Shown: positions 1 to 8,535, counted from the stretch's first letter. The stretch is 64,000 nucleotides of DNA from Vulcaniibacterium tengchongense (GCF_003814555.1 NZ_RKQN01000004.1:239843-303842); one strand, 5' to 3'. Notes: a model not told the origin generated them from the letters alone. Numbers and translations: made by a program.

Positions 1-784
1 CCGCGCGCGGGCCGGCCGCGGTGACCTGCTGGCCGCTCATGGTCCAGGCGCGGTGGAACAGCCCGCGCGCGGCCGGCATCGCCATCAGCGTGGCGATCTT
101 GGCGCCGCCGCCGGACTGGCCGAACACGGTGACGTTGCCGGCGTCGCCGCCGAACTCGCCGGCGTGCTCGCGCACCCAGCGCAGCGCCTGCACCAAGTCG
201 AGCTGGCCGACGTTGCCCGACGCGGCGTAGTCCGGCCCGAGCAGCCGGCCCAGGTGCAGGTAGCCGAACGCGTTGAGGCGGTGGTTCACGGTGACCACGA
301 CCACGTCGCCGCGGCGGCACAGATTGCCGCCGTCGTACAGCGGATCGCTGCCGGAGCCGTTGTGGTAGCCGCCGCCGTGGAGGTAGACCAGGATCGGCCG
401 CCGCGCGCCGTCGCGCAGGCCGGGCGTCCAGACGTTGAGGAACAGGCAGTCCTCGCTCACCGGCTCGCGGGCGCCGCGTTGCGGCGCCGCCGCGCCGTAG
501 GCGGCGGCCTCGCGCACGCCGCGCCACTTCGGCTCCGGCATGGCCGGCAGGAACCGGCGCGGGCGGGTGTCGGCGCCGTAGGGCAGGCCCTTGAACACGT
601 GCACGCCGCCCTCGAGCCGGCCGGCGACGCGGCCGCCGCGCACGCGCGCGAGGCTGGCGCGCTCGCCCGAGGCGGCGTGCGCCCACCGCGGCACGGCGGC
701 GCCCGCGCCGAGCGCGGCGGCACCGCGCAGCAGCGCGCGGCGCCGGGGATCGATCGGGACTTCGGGAACGGCGGGGTCGCGCAT
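1..784 (-). CDS. Carboxylesterase type B, secreted (partial, runs off the window)
   Basis: A carboxylesterase/para-nitrobenzyl-esterase family alpha/beta hydrolase. The first 261 residues are visible and the C-terminus lies outside the window. The N-terminus has an Arg triplet followed by a hydrophobic Ala-rich stretch and WAHA, which looks like a Tat-type signal peptide. The oxyanion-hole motif LHGGG and the nucleophile motif GQSGGG (Ser about residue 224) are intact, and SEDCLFLNVWTP is the family signature. It is the third gene after the PL1 pectate lyase and the small esterase on this strand, 204 bases behind the latter, so it may remove acyl or methyl esters from pectin. Family assignment is firm; the substrate is inferred from context only. 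An acid residue and catalytic His cannot be checked. Confidence 0.85.
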   Translation of the reverse strand, partial: MRDPAVPEVPIDPRRRALLRGAAALGAGAAVPRWAHAASGERASLARVRGGRVAGRLEGGVHVFKGLPYGADTRPRRFLPAMPEPKWRGVREAAAYGAAAPQRGAREPVSEDCLFLNVWTPGLRDGARRPILVYLHGGGYHNGSGSDPLYDGGNLCRRGDVVVVTVNHRLNAFGYLHLGRLLGPDYAASGNVGQLDLVQALRWVREHAGEFGGDAGNVTVFGQSGGGAKIATLMAMPAARGLFHRAWTMSGQQVTAAGPRA

Positions 785-988
785 CGCGATTTCTCCGGAT
801 GATGGGGTTGTGGAAGCGCCTCGACGAAGCGGGTTCGAGGCCTGCGCCTGCGGCGCGGCCGCTCTCCCGCGGCGGAAGAGCAACGCGAGTGCGGCGCGGA
901 CGCCGGTCCTCGCGGCCGGGACGGGTGCCGCCGCGCGCGGGCGCGGCGCGCAGCGGCCGCGAACGCCGGCCCGCGCGGCGCGCTCGCC

Positions 989-2011
989 CTAGCGCGCCTG
1001 CCTTTCCGTCGCGCGCCCTTGCGCCTCGATCCACGCCGCCGCCAGCGCCGGCCACAGCCGCAGCGGCGAATCGGCGATCTGGCGCACGCCGAAGCCGTGG
1101 CCGCCGCGCGGGTACACGTGCAGTTCGGCCGGCACGCCGGCGCGGCGCAGCGCGGCGTACAGCTGCAGGCTGTTCTCCACCGGCACGGTCGCATCGTCCG
1201 CCGCGTGCAGCAGGAACACCGGCGGCATGCCGGCGCGCACGCGGTGCTGCAGCGAGTGGGCGGCGACGTCGGCCGCGCTCGGCGCCGCGCCGAGCAGCCG
1301 CTCGCGCGAGCCGGGATGCGCGTGCCCGCCCATGTCGATCACCGGGTACAGCAGCAGCAGGAAGTCCGGACGCGCGCTGAGCCGGTCGGCAGCGTCCACC
1401 GGCGCGTAGACACGCTCGTCGTAGCGGGTGCCGAGGCTGGCGGCGACGTGGCCGCCGGCGGAGAAGCCGATCGCGCCGATCCGCTGCGGGTCCAGGCCGA
1501 ATTCGCCGGCGCGCGCGCGGATCAGCCGCAACGCGCGCTGCGCGTCGGCCAGCGGCGCGTCGCGGCCGTCGTCGTGGCCGTCGCCGGGCAGGCGATAACG
1601 CAGCACGAACAGCGTGTAGCCGTGCGCCTCCGCCAACGCCGGCACCAGGGCGCTGCCTTCCTTGTCGAGCACGATGCGGCGGTAGCCGCCGCCCGGCGCG
1701 ACCAGCAACGCCGCGCCGTTCGGCCGCGCCGGCCGGTGCACGGTCAGGTAGGGCCGGGTGACGCCGGTGACGATGCGGTCCGGCAGCCGCGGGTCGGCAC
1801 TGCGCTCGAGGATGCGCTGCTGCAACCGCAGCCGCCGCGAACCGGGGGCGACCTGTTGCGGCCACAGCCAGATCCGCGAGGCCGCCTCCCGCGGCGTATC
1901 CGCCGAGGGCGTGTCCGCAGGCGCGCCGGCGCCCGCCAGCGCCAACGCGGCGGCGGCCAGCCAGCGCGCCCAGCCGCGCGCGCCCTTGCGCCCGTGCTCG
2001 TGCCCGCGCAT
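989..2011 (-). CDS. Secreted alpha/beta-hydrolase esterase (acetylxylan/pectin-acetylesterase-like)
   Basis: A 340-residue protein with an N-terminal Arg-rich leader and a hydrophobic signal ending near AGAPA. The hydrolase core has the oxyanion motif APGGGY, the nucleophile elbow GFSAGG (Ser about 184), an Asp in HAADDATVPV and a terminal His in GGHGFG. This is the arrangement of the BD-FAE/Axe-type carbohydrate esterases. It starts only 14 bases after the stop of the PL1 pectate lyase, so the two are almost certainly co-transcribed. The likely role is removal of acetyl groups from pectin or xylan side chains, which would improve access for the lyases. The ATG chosen is the one that opens the signal peptide. 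Enzyme class is confident; the sugar specificity is not. Confidence 0.85.
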   Translation of the reverse strand: MRGHEHGRKGARGWARWLAAAALALAGAGAPADTPSADTPREAASRIWLWPQQVAPGSRRLRLQQRILERSADPRLPDRIVTGVTRPYLTVHRPARPNGAALLVAPGGGYRRIVLDKEGSALVPALAEAHGYTLFVLRYRLPGDGHDDGRDAPLADAQRALRLIRARAGEFGLDPQRIGAIGFSAGGHVAASLGTRYDERVYAPVDAADRLSARPDFLLLLYPVIDMGGHAHPGSRERLLGAAPSAADVAAHSLQHRVRAGMPPVFLLHAADDATVPVENSLQLYAALRRAGVPAELHVYPRGGHGFGVRQIADSPLRLWPALAAAWIEAQGRATERQAR

Positions 2012-2025
2012 CGCCGCTGCCCCGC

Positions 2026-3405
2026 TCAGCGCAGCGGCTCGCCGCGCTGGTAGGGCTTGAGCGGCTCCATCGTGTCGAGGTTCCAGTCCGCCTCGACGAA
2101 CGGCCGCCGGGTCGGCGCGTAGTCCGGGTAGCCGCCGACCTGCTCCTGGCTGTCGATGATGCCGCCGCGGCCCTCGATCACGTCGGCGACGATGCGCCGG
2201 TCGACCGCGTCGCGCGCCCAGGGCGTGGCGCCGACGTCGGCGATCACCGCGTCCTGCACCTCGGCCGACGGCAGCAGGCTCATGCCGAACGGCAGCGCCG
2301 GCGCGCGCTTCATCCGCGCGATCTCGACCGGCGTGGTGGTGTAGCGGCCGGTCATCGGCAGCGGCCGGCCGATCCGGTCCACCGCCAGGTTGTCCTCGAG
2401 GTACACGTCCACGTCGCCGGAGCCGCCGACCATGAAGAACGCCAGGTCCTCGGTGGAGCGCCCGGCGCGCAGCACGTTGCCGCGCACGACCATCTGCCCG
2501 CGCGAGTACGGATGGCCCAGCCACTCCTCGGCGATGAGGTTGTAGTGGATCGCGCGCTGGCCGGGATCGTAGATCAGGTTGTTGAGCACCTGGCCGCGCG
2601 CGCCGCCCTTGAACAGCGGGCTGCGCTCGTAGTTGTGCGCGTACAGGTTGCCGACGATCAGCACGTCGTTGACGTGGTCGTGGATCAGCGAGCCCTTGGA
2701 ATGCTCGCCCTTGGCGTGGGTGGCGTCGGCCAGGCCCTCGGCGATGATGTTGCGGCTGAAGGTGATGCGGCGCGAGGCCGCCTCCATCCATGCCTGCTCG
2801 CTCTCGCCGTGGAAGCGGGTGCTGGAGGCCGACAGGTTCTCGTCGGTGGCCCAGCTCAGCGAGCAGTGGTCGACGATCACGTCGCGGGCGCCGCGCACGG
2901 TGGTGATCGCGTCGATGTCCTTGCCGGCCCTCTTCGGCAGGCCGCCGTCGCCGGGGCGGATGCGGAGGTGGCGCACGATCACGTCGTGGGTGGCGATGGT
3001 CAGCCCGCCCTTGATCAGGGTGATGCCCGGCTGCGGCGCGGTCTGCCCGGCGATGGTCAGGTAGGGCTCGTCGATGCGCAGTTCCTGCATGCCCAGGTCG
3101 ATCACCCCGCCGACCTCGAACACGACGATGCGCGGGCCCTTGGCGCGGATCGCCTCGGCGAACGAGCCGGGGCCGTCGGCGGCGAGGGTGGTGACCCGCA
3201 GGATCCGCCCGCCGCGCCCGCCCGGGGTGTGCGCGGCCCAGCCGGCCGCGCCGGGAAACGCCAGCGCCGCTGTCCCGTGGGACAGGTCGGCGGCCCGGGC
3301 CGGTTCCGGCGCCGGCAGCACCAGCGCCGCCAGCAGCGCCAGCCACGCCCCTGCCCGGCGCGCCCGGACCCGTCGGATTTCCCGTTCCCGCCCTGCATGC
3401 CGCAT
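2026..3405 (-). CDS. Pectate lyase, polysaccharide lyase family 1, secreted
   Basis: A 459-residue secreted lyase. The signal peptide is about residues 1-38 (Arg-rich, then LALLAALVLPAP, ending near ARAA). The mature start AFPGAAGWAAHTPGG is typical of PL1 proteins, and GSFAEAIRAKGPRIVVFEVGG, VIVDHCSLSW and repeated NVLIVGN-type turns fit a right-handed parallel beta-helix. It cleaves polygalacturonate by beta-elimination to unsaturated oligogalacturonides, outside the inner membrane. The start was placed at ATG 3405 because a GGGGAGGG ribosome site lies just upstream and the signal peptide follows directly. It is transcribed divergently from the hydratase-TRAP operon. The shared 106-base gap holds an operator-like element at 3454-3468. 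Confidence 0.9.
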   Translation of the reverse strand: MRHAGREREIRRVRARRAGAWLALLAALVLPAPEPARAADLSHGTAALAFPGAAGWAAHTPGGRGGRILRVTTLAADGPGSFAEAIRAKGPRIVVFEVGGVIDLGMQELRIDEPYLTIAGQTAPQPGITLIKGGLTIATHDVIVRHLRIRPGDGGLPKRAGKDIDAITTVRGARDVIVDHCSLSWATDENLSASSTRFHGESEQAWMEAASRRITFSRNIIAEGLADATHAKGEHSKGSLIHDHVNDVLIVGNLYAHNYERSPLFKGGARGQVLNNLIYDPGQRAIHYNLIAEEWLGHPYSRGQMVVRGNVLRAGRSTEDLAFFMVGGSGDVDVYLEDNLAVDRIGRPLPMTGRYTTTPVEIARMKRAPALPFGMSLLPSAEVQDAVIADVGATPWARDAVDRRIVADVIEGRGGIIDSQEQVGGYPDYAPTRRPFVEADWNLDTMEPLKPYQRGEPLR

Positions 3406-3446
3406 CGCCTGCCCTCCCCGGTCGTTTTTCGAGTGTGGTCGACCGA

Positions 3447-3473
3447 TTGTCAATGACACCGGTTTCCTATACA
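3447..3473 (+). promoter_or_regulatory. Candidate promoter of the hydratase-TRAP-PL10 operon
   Basis: TTGTCA at 3447-3452 and TATACA at 3468-3473 form a candidate -35/-10 pair with a short 15-base spacer. The operator-like word at 3454-3468 fills the spacer and touches the -10, as expected for direct repression. On the opposite strand a TTGACA starts from the same bases, so the pectate lyase promoter probably overlaps. Read by eye only. Confidence 0.5.
3454..3468. promoter_or_regulatory. LacI-family operator candidate, copy 1
   Basis: The word TGACACCGGTTTCCT is centred on the palindrome ACCGGT with a central CpG, a hallmark of LacI/GalR operators. The same word with one base changed (TGACACCGGTTACCT) sits on the kduI promoter at 11365-11379. 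Both sites lie in front of pectin genes, and a LacI-family gene lies between them. Confidence 0.7.
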
Positions 3474-3511
3474 ACTCCACCATCGACGAACGCCAGGGGA
3501 CACCGGCCGGC

Positions 3512-4342
3512 ATGGACAACTACGCGCCCACCGAAGACGACGCCCGTGCCGTCGCCCGGCGCCTGGTCGCGGCGCGCCGCGAGGCGCGGGCGCTGCCGGA
3601 CTACCCGGGCGCGCTGCCGCAGACCCTGGACCAGGGCTATGCCTGCCAGGACGCCGCGATCGCGCTGTGGGGCCGGCCGATCGCCGGCTGGAAGGTCGGC
3701 CTGGTGCCGCCGGACCTGCAGCCGCGCTTCGGCGAGGAGCGCGTGGTCGGCCCAGTGTTCGCCGATGCGGTGCAACGGCCGGGGCCCGGCGAGCGCGCGC
3801 GCTTCGCGACGATTCCGGGGGGATTCGCCGCGGTCGAGGCCGAGTTCGTGTTCCGCCTGGGCGCCGACGCGCCGGCGGACAAGCGCCGCTACACCGCGCA
3901 GGAGGCGGCCGACCTCGCCGACGCGCTGCTGGTCGGCATCGAGCTGGCCGGCAGCCCGCTGCCGCTGATCAACGCGCTCGGCTCGGCGGTGGTGGCCTCG
4001 GACTTCGGCAACAACGCCGGCCTGGTCCTCGGTCCGGAGATCCCGGATTGGCGCCGGCTCGACCCGGCGGAGCTGCGCTGCGAGACTTTCGTCGACGGCG
4101 CCCGCGTCGGCGAGGGCGGCGCGGGCGCGATCCACGGCGGCCTGCTCGCGGCGCTGGCCTTCGCCCTCGGCCGCTGCGCGCAGCGCGGCTACCCGCTGCG
4201 CGCCGGCGCGCTGGTGACCACCGGCGCCGCCACCGGCATCCACGACATCCGCCCCGGCCAGCACGCGCGGGTCAGCTTCGGCCGCCACGGCGAGCTGCAC
4301 TGCGAGGCGGTGGCGGCGCTCGCCGCGGGGCCGCAGGCATGA
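3512..4342 (+). CDS. FAH-superfamily 2-keto-4-pentenoate hydratase-like enzyme
   Basis: A 276-residue cytoplasmic enzyme of the MhpD-type branch of the fumarylacetoacetate hydrolase superfamily. Supporting motifs are IAGWKVGL near residue 58, the acidic metal-binding stretch EAEFVFRLG near 110, GIELAGSPLPLIN and ASDFGNNAGLVLG. Known members add water to 2-keto-4-pentenoates or act on 2-keto-3-deoxy acids with a divalent metal. It is the first gene of the TRAP/PL10 operon, and its stop overlaps the dctP start (ATGA). It therefore probably handles a 2-keto-3-deoxy acid made from imported uronates. That substrate is inferred; the standard pectin pathway has no such step. The ATG has only a weak ribosome site (CAGGGG) about 13 bases upstream. 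Confidence 0.8.
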   Translation: MDNYAPTEDDARAVARRLVAARREARALPDYPGALPQTLDQGYACQDAAIALWGRPIAGWKVGLVPPDLQPRFGEERVVGPVFADAVQRPGPGERARFATIPGGFAAVEAEFVFRLGADAPADKRRYTAQEAADLADALLVGIELAGSPLPLINALGSAVVASDFGNNAGLVLGPEIPDWRRLDPAELRCETFVDGARVGEGGAGAIHGGLLAALAFALGRCAQRGYPLRAGALVTTGAATGIHDIRPGQHARVSFGRHGELHCEAVAALAAGPQA

Positions 4343-5328
4343 ACGGCCGCCGCGGCTTCCTCGCCGGACTGGCCGCGGCCTGCGCCGCCGGCGCGTTGCC
4401 CGCGGCGCGCGCCGACGCGGGCGCGCGCGTGCTCACCGCGTCCGACGTGCACGTGAAGGACTACCCGACCGTCGAGGCGGTGCGCTGGATCGGCCAGCAA
4501 CTCGAGCGCGAGACCGGCGGCCGCCTGCGCCTGCGCCTGTACCACTCCGGGCAGCTCGGCCGCGAATCCGAGGCCATCGACATGGCCCGCTACGGCGCCA
4601 TCGACATCACCCGCGTGTACGCCGGCGCGCTCAACAACGCCTTCCCGCTGACCCGGGCGCTGTGCCTGCCGTACGTGTTCGATTCGGTGCCGCACCTGCG
4701 CCGCGCGCTCGACGGCGAGGTCGGCGCGCGGGTGCTGCGCGGCTTCGAGGCGCGCGACCTGGTCGGCCTGGCGATCTACGACTGCGGCGCGCGCTGCTTC
4801 TACAACACGCGCCGGCCGCTGCGCACGCCGGCCGACCTGCACGGGCTGAAGTTCCGCGTGCCCGGCTCGGACATCTTCATCCGCCTGCTGCGGCTGTTCG
4901 GCGCCAACCCGACCCCGCTGTCCTACGGGGAGGTGTTCTCGGCGCTGGAGACCCGGCTGATCGACGGCGCCGAGAACAACCTGCGCAGCTTCCATTCCAG
5001 CCGCCAGTTCGAGGTCGCGCGCCACTGGTCGCAGAGCGAGCATTCCTACGCGCCGGACGTGCTGCTGGTCTCGCGCAAGAGCTACGACGCGCTGCGCGCC
5101 GACGACCGCGCGCTGCTGCGCGAGCTGGCGCGGCGCTCGGTGGCGGTGATGCGCGCGCTGTGGGACGCCTCCGAGCAGGAGGCGGGCGCGGCGGTGCGCG
5201 CGGCCGGCGTGCACATGAACGAAGTCGACATGGCGGCGTTCCGGCGCGCCGCGCAGCCGCTGCTGGACGAATACCTGCGCCAGCCGGAGATCGACGCGTT
5301 GTACCGCAAGATCCGCGCGCTGGCCTGA
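4339..5328 (+). CDS. dctP: TRAP transporter substrate-binding protein
   Basis: A 329-residue periplasmic solute-binding protein of the DctP/SiaP type. The N-terminus has GRRGFLAG followed by an Ala-rich core, which resembles a Tat signal and ends near ARA. LHGLKFRVPGSD contains the Arg that in this family forms a salt bridge with the ligand carboxylate, and SALETRLIDGAENNL is the family's C-terminal lobe signature. Its gene overlaps the hydratase stop by four bases, so the two are translationally coupled. Given the surrounding lyases and kdu genes, the ligand is most likely galacturonate or an unsaturated (di)uronate; this is an inference. A hairpin-rich spacer separates it from dctQ. Confidence 0.92.
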   Translation: MNGRRGFLAGLAAACAAGALPAARADAGARVLTASDVHVKDYPTVEAVRWIGQQLERETGGRLRLRLYHSGQLGRESEAIDMARYGAIDITRVYAGALNNAFPLTRALCLPYVFDSVPHLRRALDGEVGARVLRGFEARDLVGLAIYDCGARCFYNTRRPLRTPADLHGLKFRVPGSDIFIRLLRLFGANPTPLSYGEVFSALETRLIDGAENNLRSFHSSRQFEVARHWSQSEHSYAPDVLLVSRKSYDALRADDRALLRELARRSVAVMRALWDASEQEAGAAVRAAGVHMNEVDMAAFRRAAQPLLDEYLRQPEIDALYRKIRALA

Positions 5329-5390
5329 AGGCGGCGAGGCCTGCTCCCGCCGCCGCGGGAGGAGCGCTCTCCCGACGGCGCGCGTTTCGG

Positions 5391-5481
5391 GCCCCTCGCC
5401 GCTCGCGGCAGAGGGGCCGGGGTGAGGCAGCAGCGCGCCGGCGCGCCTGCCCCACCCCGACCCCCGCCCGCGGGGGAGGGC
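5391..5481. repeat. REP-like hairpin pair between dctP and dctQ
   Basis: GGCCCCTC at 5391-5398 pairs with GAGGGGCC at 5412-5419, and GCCGC/GCGGC nests inside. A second hairpin, CCCCCGC at 5462-5468 with GCGGGGG at 5471-5477, follows in inverted orientation. The GGGGTGAGG and CCCCACCCCG flanks mirror each other, as in Xanthomonadaceae intergenic repeats. The position after a binding-protein gene could raise dctP mRNA over the permease message. Confidence 0.7.
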
Positions 5482-5511
5482 ATCAGCAAAGTGGCTTGGA
5501 GGGGAGACGCA

Positions 5512-6024
5512 ATGCAGCCGACCGCAACACCGCCCGCCGCCGACGCGCTCGCACGCGTCCTCGACCGCCTTTCCGCGCTCGCGATCGGCATCGCCGCGGC
5601 CTCGCTGGCCGGCCTGGTCGTGGTGCAGGGCTGGCAGGTGTTCGCCCGCTACGTGCTCAACGATTCGCCCAGCTGGACCGAGCCGGTGACGCTGCTGCTG
5701 CTGAGCACGGCGATGGCGATGGGCGCGGCGACCGGCGTGCGCGAGAACCGCCACTTCGGCTTCTTCCTGCTCGCCGACGCGCTCGGCCCGCGCGGGCATC
5801 GCCTGGTCGAGGCGCTGGGCGGGCTGGTCGTCGCCGCGATCGGCGCGGTGCTGGCCGGCTGGAGCGCGGCGCTGCTGGCCGACGGCTGGGACGTGCACCT
5901 GGCCGGCGCGCCGCTGCCGCAGAGCATCAACTACCTGCCGCTGAGCCTGGGCGGCGCGCTGATGGCCGCGTTCGCGCTCGACCGCCTGCGCCGCCGGCCG
6001 GCCTCGGCCGGGGGGGCGCGCTGA
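5512..6024 (+). CDS. dctQ: TRAP transporter small permease
   Basis: A 170-residue inner-membrane protein with four hydrophobic segments and the family motif FARYVLNDSPSWTEPV around residue 45. DctQ subunits form the small membrane domain of TRAP transporters with DctM and are driven by a sodium or proton gradient. The ATG at 5512 was chosen because TTGGAGGGGAGAC lies 6-18 bases upstream. A longer in-frame start at 5422 would add 30 low-complexity residues encoded by the repeat. The stop TGA overlaps the dctM ATG by one base, so the permease subunits should be made in equal amounts. Confidence 0.9.
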   Translation: MQPTATPPAADALARVLDRLSALAIGIAAASLAGLVVVQGWQVFARYVLNDSPSWTEPVTLLLLSTAMAMGAATGVRENRHFGFFLLADALGPRGHRLVEALGGLVVAAIGAVLAGWSAALLADGWDVHLAGAPLPQSINYLPLSLGGALMAAFALDRLRRRPASAGGAR

Positions 6025-7307
6025 TGGCCACCGCGCTCCTGTTCCTGGTCTTCGCCGCGCTGCTGCTGCTGGGCGTGCCGGTGGCGTTCGCGCTCGCCGC
6101 CGCGGCGCTGGCGACGCTGTTCTACCTCGACCTGCCGCTGGTGGTGCTGGTGCAGCAGGTCGGCGCCGGTGCGGGCTCGGTCAGCCTGATCGCGATCCCG
6201 CTGTTCATCTTCGCCGGCGAGATCATGCTGCGCGGCGGCATCTCCGAGCGGCTGATCGGCCTGGCCGCGGCACTGGTCGGGCGCCTGCGCGGCGGCCTCG
6301 GCCAGGTCAGCGTGCTGTCGTCGCTGTTCTTCGGCGGCGTGTCCGGCTCGGCCATCGCCGACGTGTCCGCGGTCGGGGGCACGATGATCCCGCAGATGAT
6401 CCAGCGCGGCTACGACCGCGACTTCGCGGTCAACGTCAGCATCACCGCGGCGCTGGTGGCGCTGCTGGTGCCGCCCTCGCACAACCTGATCCTGTACTCG
6501 GCCGCGGCCGGCGGCGGGCTGTCGATCGCCGACCTGTTCGCGGCCGGCATCACCCCGGCGCTGCTGATGACCGCGGCGATGATGGTCACCGGCTGGGCGG
6601 TGGCGCGCGCGCGCGGCTACGGCACCGAGCCCTTCCCCGGCCTGCGCGCGGTGCTGCTGCGCCTGGTCGGCGCGCTGCCGGGGCTGGGCCTGGTGGCGCT
6701 GATCTTCGTCGGCATCCGCGCCGGCGTGTTCACCGCGGTGGAGAGCGCGGCGATGGCGGTGCTGTACGCGCTGGTCGTGACCGCGCTGGTCTACCGCCAG
6801 CTGAAGTGGCGCGAGTTCCTCGGCACCGTCGCCCACGCCGCGCGCACCACCGGCGCGATCCTGTTCGTGATCGCCACCGCGGCGGTGTTCGGCTGGCTGC
6901 TGGCCTACCTGCAGGTGCCGTCGGCCGCGGTCGAGGCGCTGCAGAGCGTCGCCCACGACAAGATCACCGTCCTGCTGCTGATCGTCCTGCTCCTGCTGGT
7001 GCTCGGCACGTTCATGGACCTGGCGCCGATGATCCTGATCTGCACGCCGATCTTCCTGCCGGTCGCGCGCGCCTACGGCATCGACCCGCTCCACTTCGGC
7101 CTGGTGCTGGTGCTGACCGGCGGCATCGGCCTGGTCACGCCGCCGGTGGGCAGCGTGCTGTTCATCGGCACCGCGATCGGCAAGATCGGCATCGGCGAGT
7201 GCATGCGCACGATCTGGCCGTTCTGGCTGGCGGCGCTGCTGGTGCTGCTGGCGGTGGCGTTCTTCCCGCAGCTGTCGCTGTGGCTGCCGGCGGCGCTGAA
7301 GGCATGA
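6024..7307 (+). CDS. dctM: TRAP transporter large permease
   Basis: A 427-residue inner-membrane protein with about twelve hydrophobic segments. The family signatures are IPLFIFAGEIMLRGGISERLI near residue 55, FGGVSGSAIADVSAVGGTMIPQM near 110 and TPPVGSVLFIGTAIG near the C-terminus. DctM carries the transport path. The start overlaps the dctQ stop (TGATG) and the stop overlaps the next ATG, which belongs to a pectate lyase. That tight packing ties the transporter to pectin breakdown products better than sequence similarity alone can. Confidence 0.93.
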   Translation: MATALLFLVFAALLLLGVPVAFALAAAALATLFYLDLPLVVLVQQVGAGAGSVSLIAIPLFIFAGEIMLRGGISERLIGLAAALVGRLRGGLGQVSVLSSLFFGGVSGSAIADVSAVGGTMIPQMIQRGYDRDFAVNVSITAALVALLVPPSHNLILYSAAAGGGLSIADLFAAGITPALLMTAAMMVTGWAVARARGYGTEPFPGLRAVLLRLVGALPGLGLVALIFVGIRAGVFTAVESAAMAVLYALVVTALVYRQLKWREFLGTVAHAARTTGAILFVIATAAVFGWLLAYLQVPSAAVEALQSVAHDKITVLLLIVLLLLVLGTFMDLAPMILICTPIFLPVARAYGIDPLHFGLVLVLTGGIGLVTPPVGSVLFIGTAIGKIGIGECMRTIWPFWLAALLVLLAVAFFPQLSLWLPAALKA

Positions 7308-8464
7308 GCCGCGTCGCCGCCGCGCTGGGGGCGCTGCTCGCGGCCGCGACGGCGCACGCGCAAGCGCCGCGCCACGCCGCGGAGCCGGGCGCCGGCGCGA
7401 TTCCGCTGGACGGCTTCGCCGACGCGGTCGCGCACTGGCAGAACCGCCACGGCGCGGACTACCCGCGCTACGCGCCGCAGCAGGTGCGCGAGATCGCCGA
7501 CAACCTGCTGCTGTTGCAGCGCGAGAGCGGCGGCTGGCCGGAGAACCGCGACCCCGCGCGCGTCCTCGGCGCCGCCGAGCGCGAGCGCCTGCGCGCCGAG
7601 CGTGCCCTGCCCGGCGGCAGCTTCGACAACCGCAACACCTACACCCAGATCGACTACCTCGCCGCGGCCCATGCCCGCACCGGCGAGGCGCGCTACCGCG
7701 ACGCCGCGCTGCGCGGGCTCGACTTCGTTCTCGCCCGGCAGCTCGAGCGCTGCGGCGGCTGGCCGCACACGGTGCCGGCGAGCCAGCCCTACCACCCGCA
7801 CATCACCATCGCCGACGAGGTGACGCCCGGCGTGCTGGCGATGCTGCGGCGCGCGGCGGCCTTCCCGTTCGTCGACCCGGCGCGGCGGCAGCGGATCGAG
7901 GCGGCGGTCGCGCGCGGCGACGCCTGCCTGCTGCGCCTGCAGGTGCGCCAGGACGGGCGCCTGGCCGGCTGGGCCGGGCAGTACGACGCGCGCACGCTGC
8001 AACCGGCGCAGGGCCGGCGCTTCGAGCTGCCGGCGCTGGTGTCCGACGAGACCGTGTCGGTGCTGCGCTACCTGATGTCGATCCCGCAGCCGTCGCCGCC
8101 GGTGACCGCCGCGATCGAGGGCGGCGTCGACTGGCTGCGCCGCGTCGCCCTGCGCGGGCAGCGGCTGGAGACCTTCCCCGCGCCGCATGAACGCTGGGCC
8201 TACCACGCCGCCGACTTCGACCGCCGCCTGGTCGCCGACCCGCAGGCGCCGCCGCTGTGGGCGCGCTTCTACGACCTGCGCGACAACTCGGTGGTCCTGG
8301 CCAGCCGCGACGGCGAGCGCCTGCGCGACTACGCCCAGATCCCGCGCGAGCGCCGCACCGGCTACCACTGGTTCGGCACCTGGCCCCAGGCCCTGCTGGA
8401 ACGCGACTATCCCGCGTGGAAGGCGCGGACCGGCGCGGGCGCGAAGCCGCACCCCCCACGCTAG
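7304..8464 (+). CDS. Pectate lyase, polysaccharide lyase family 10, secreted
   Basis: A 386-residue protein with a short signal peptide ending at AHAQA. It has the PL10 (PelA) signatures: ESGGWPENRDP near residue 75, DNRNTYTQIDYL, CGGWPHTVP and WARFYDLRDNSVVLASRDG near 325. Members fold as an (alpha/alpha) barrel and cut polygalacturonate by beta-elimination with calcium. The gene overlaps the dctM stop by four bases (ATGA), so a periplasmic or secreted lyase is translated behind an inner-membrane permease. It would shorten oligogalacturonides already in the periplasm. It is unrelated in sequence to the PL1 lyase at 2026, so the locus has two different lyase folds. Confidence 0.9.
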   Translation: MSRVAAALGALLAAATAHAQAPRHAAEPGAGAIPLDGFADAVAHWQNRHGADYPRYAPQQVREIADNLLLLQRESGGWPENRDPARVLGAAERERLRAERALPGGSFDNRNTYTQIDYLAAAHARTGEARYRDAALRGLDFVLARQLERCGGWPHTVPASQPYHPHITIADEVTPGVLAMLRRAAAFPFVDPARRQRIEAAVARGDACLLRLQVRQDGRLAGWAGQYDARTLQPAQGRRFELPALVSDETVSVLRYLMSIPQPSPPVTAAIEGGVDWLRRVALRGQRLETFPAPHERWAYHAADFDRRLVADPQAPPLWARFYDLRDNSVVLASRDGERLRDYAQIPRERRTGYHWFGTWPQALLERDYPAWKARTGAGAKPHPPR

Positions 8465-8535
8465 CACCGCCGGCGTCGCGGCCGCGCGCAACGCACCGCG
8501 GCCGGACGCGCGGCGCAACCCGCAGGAGAAGAACG

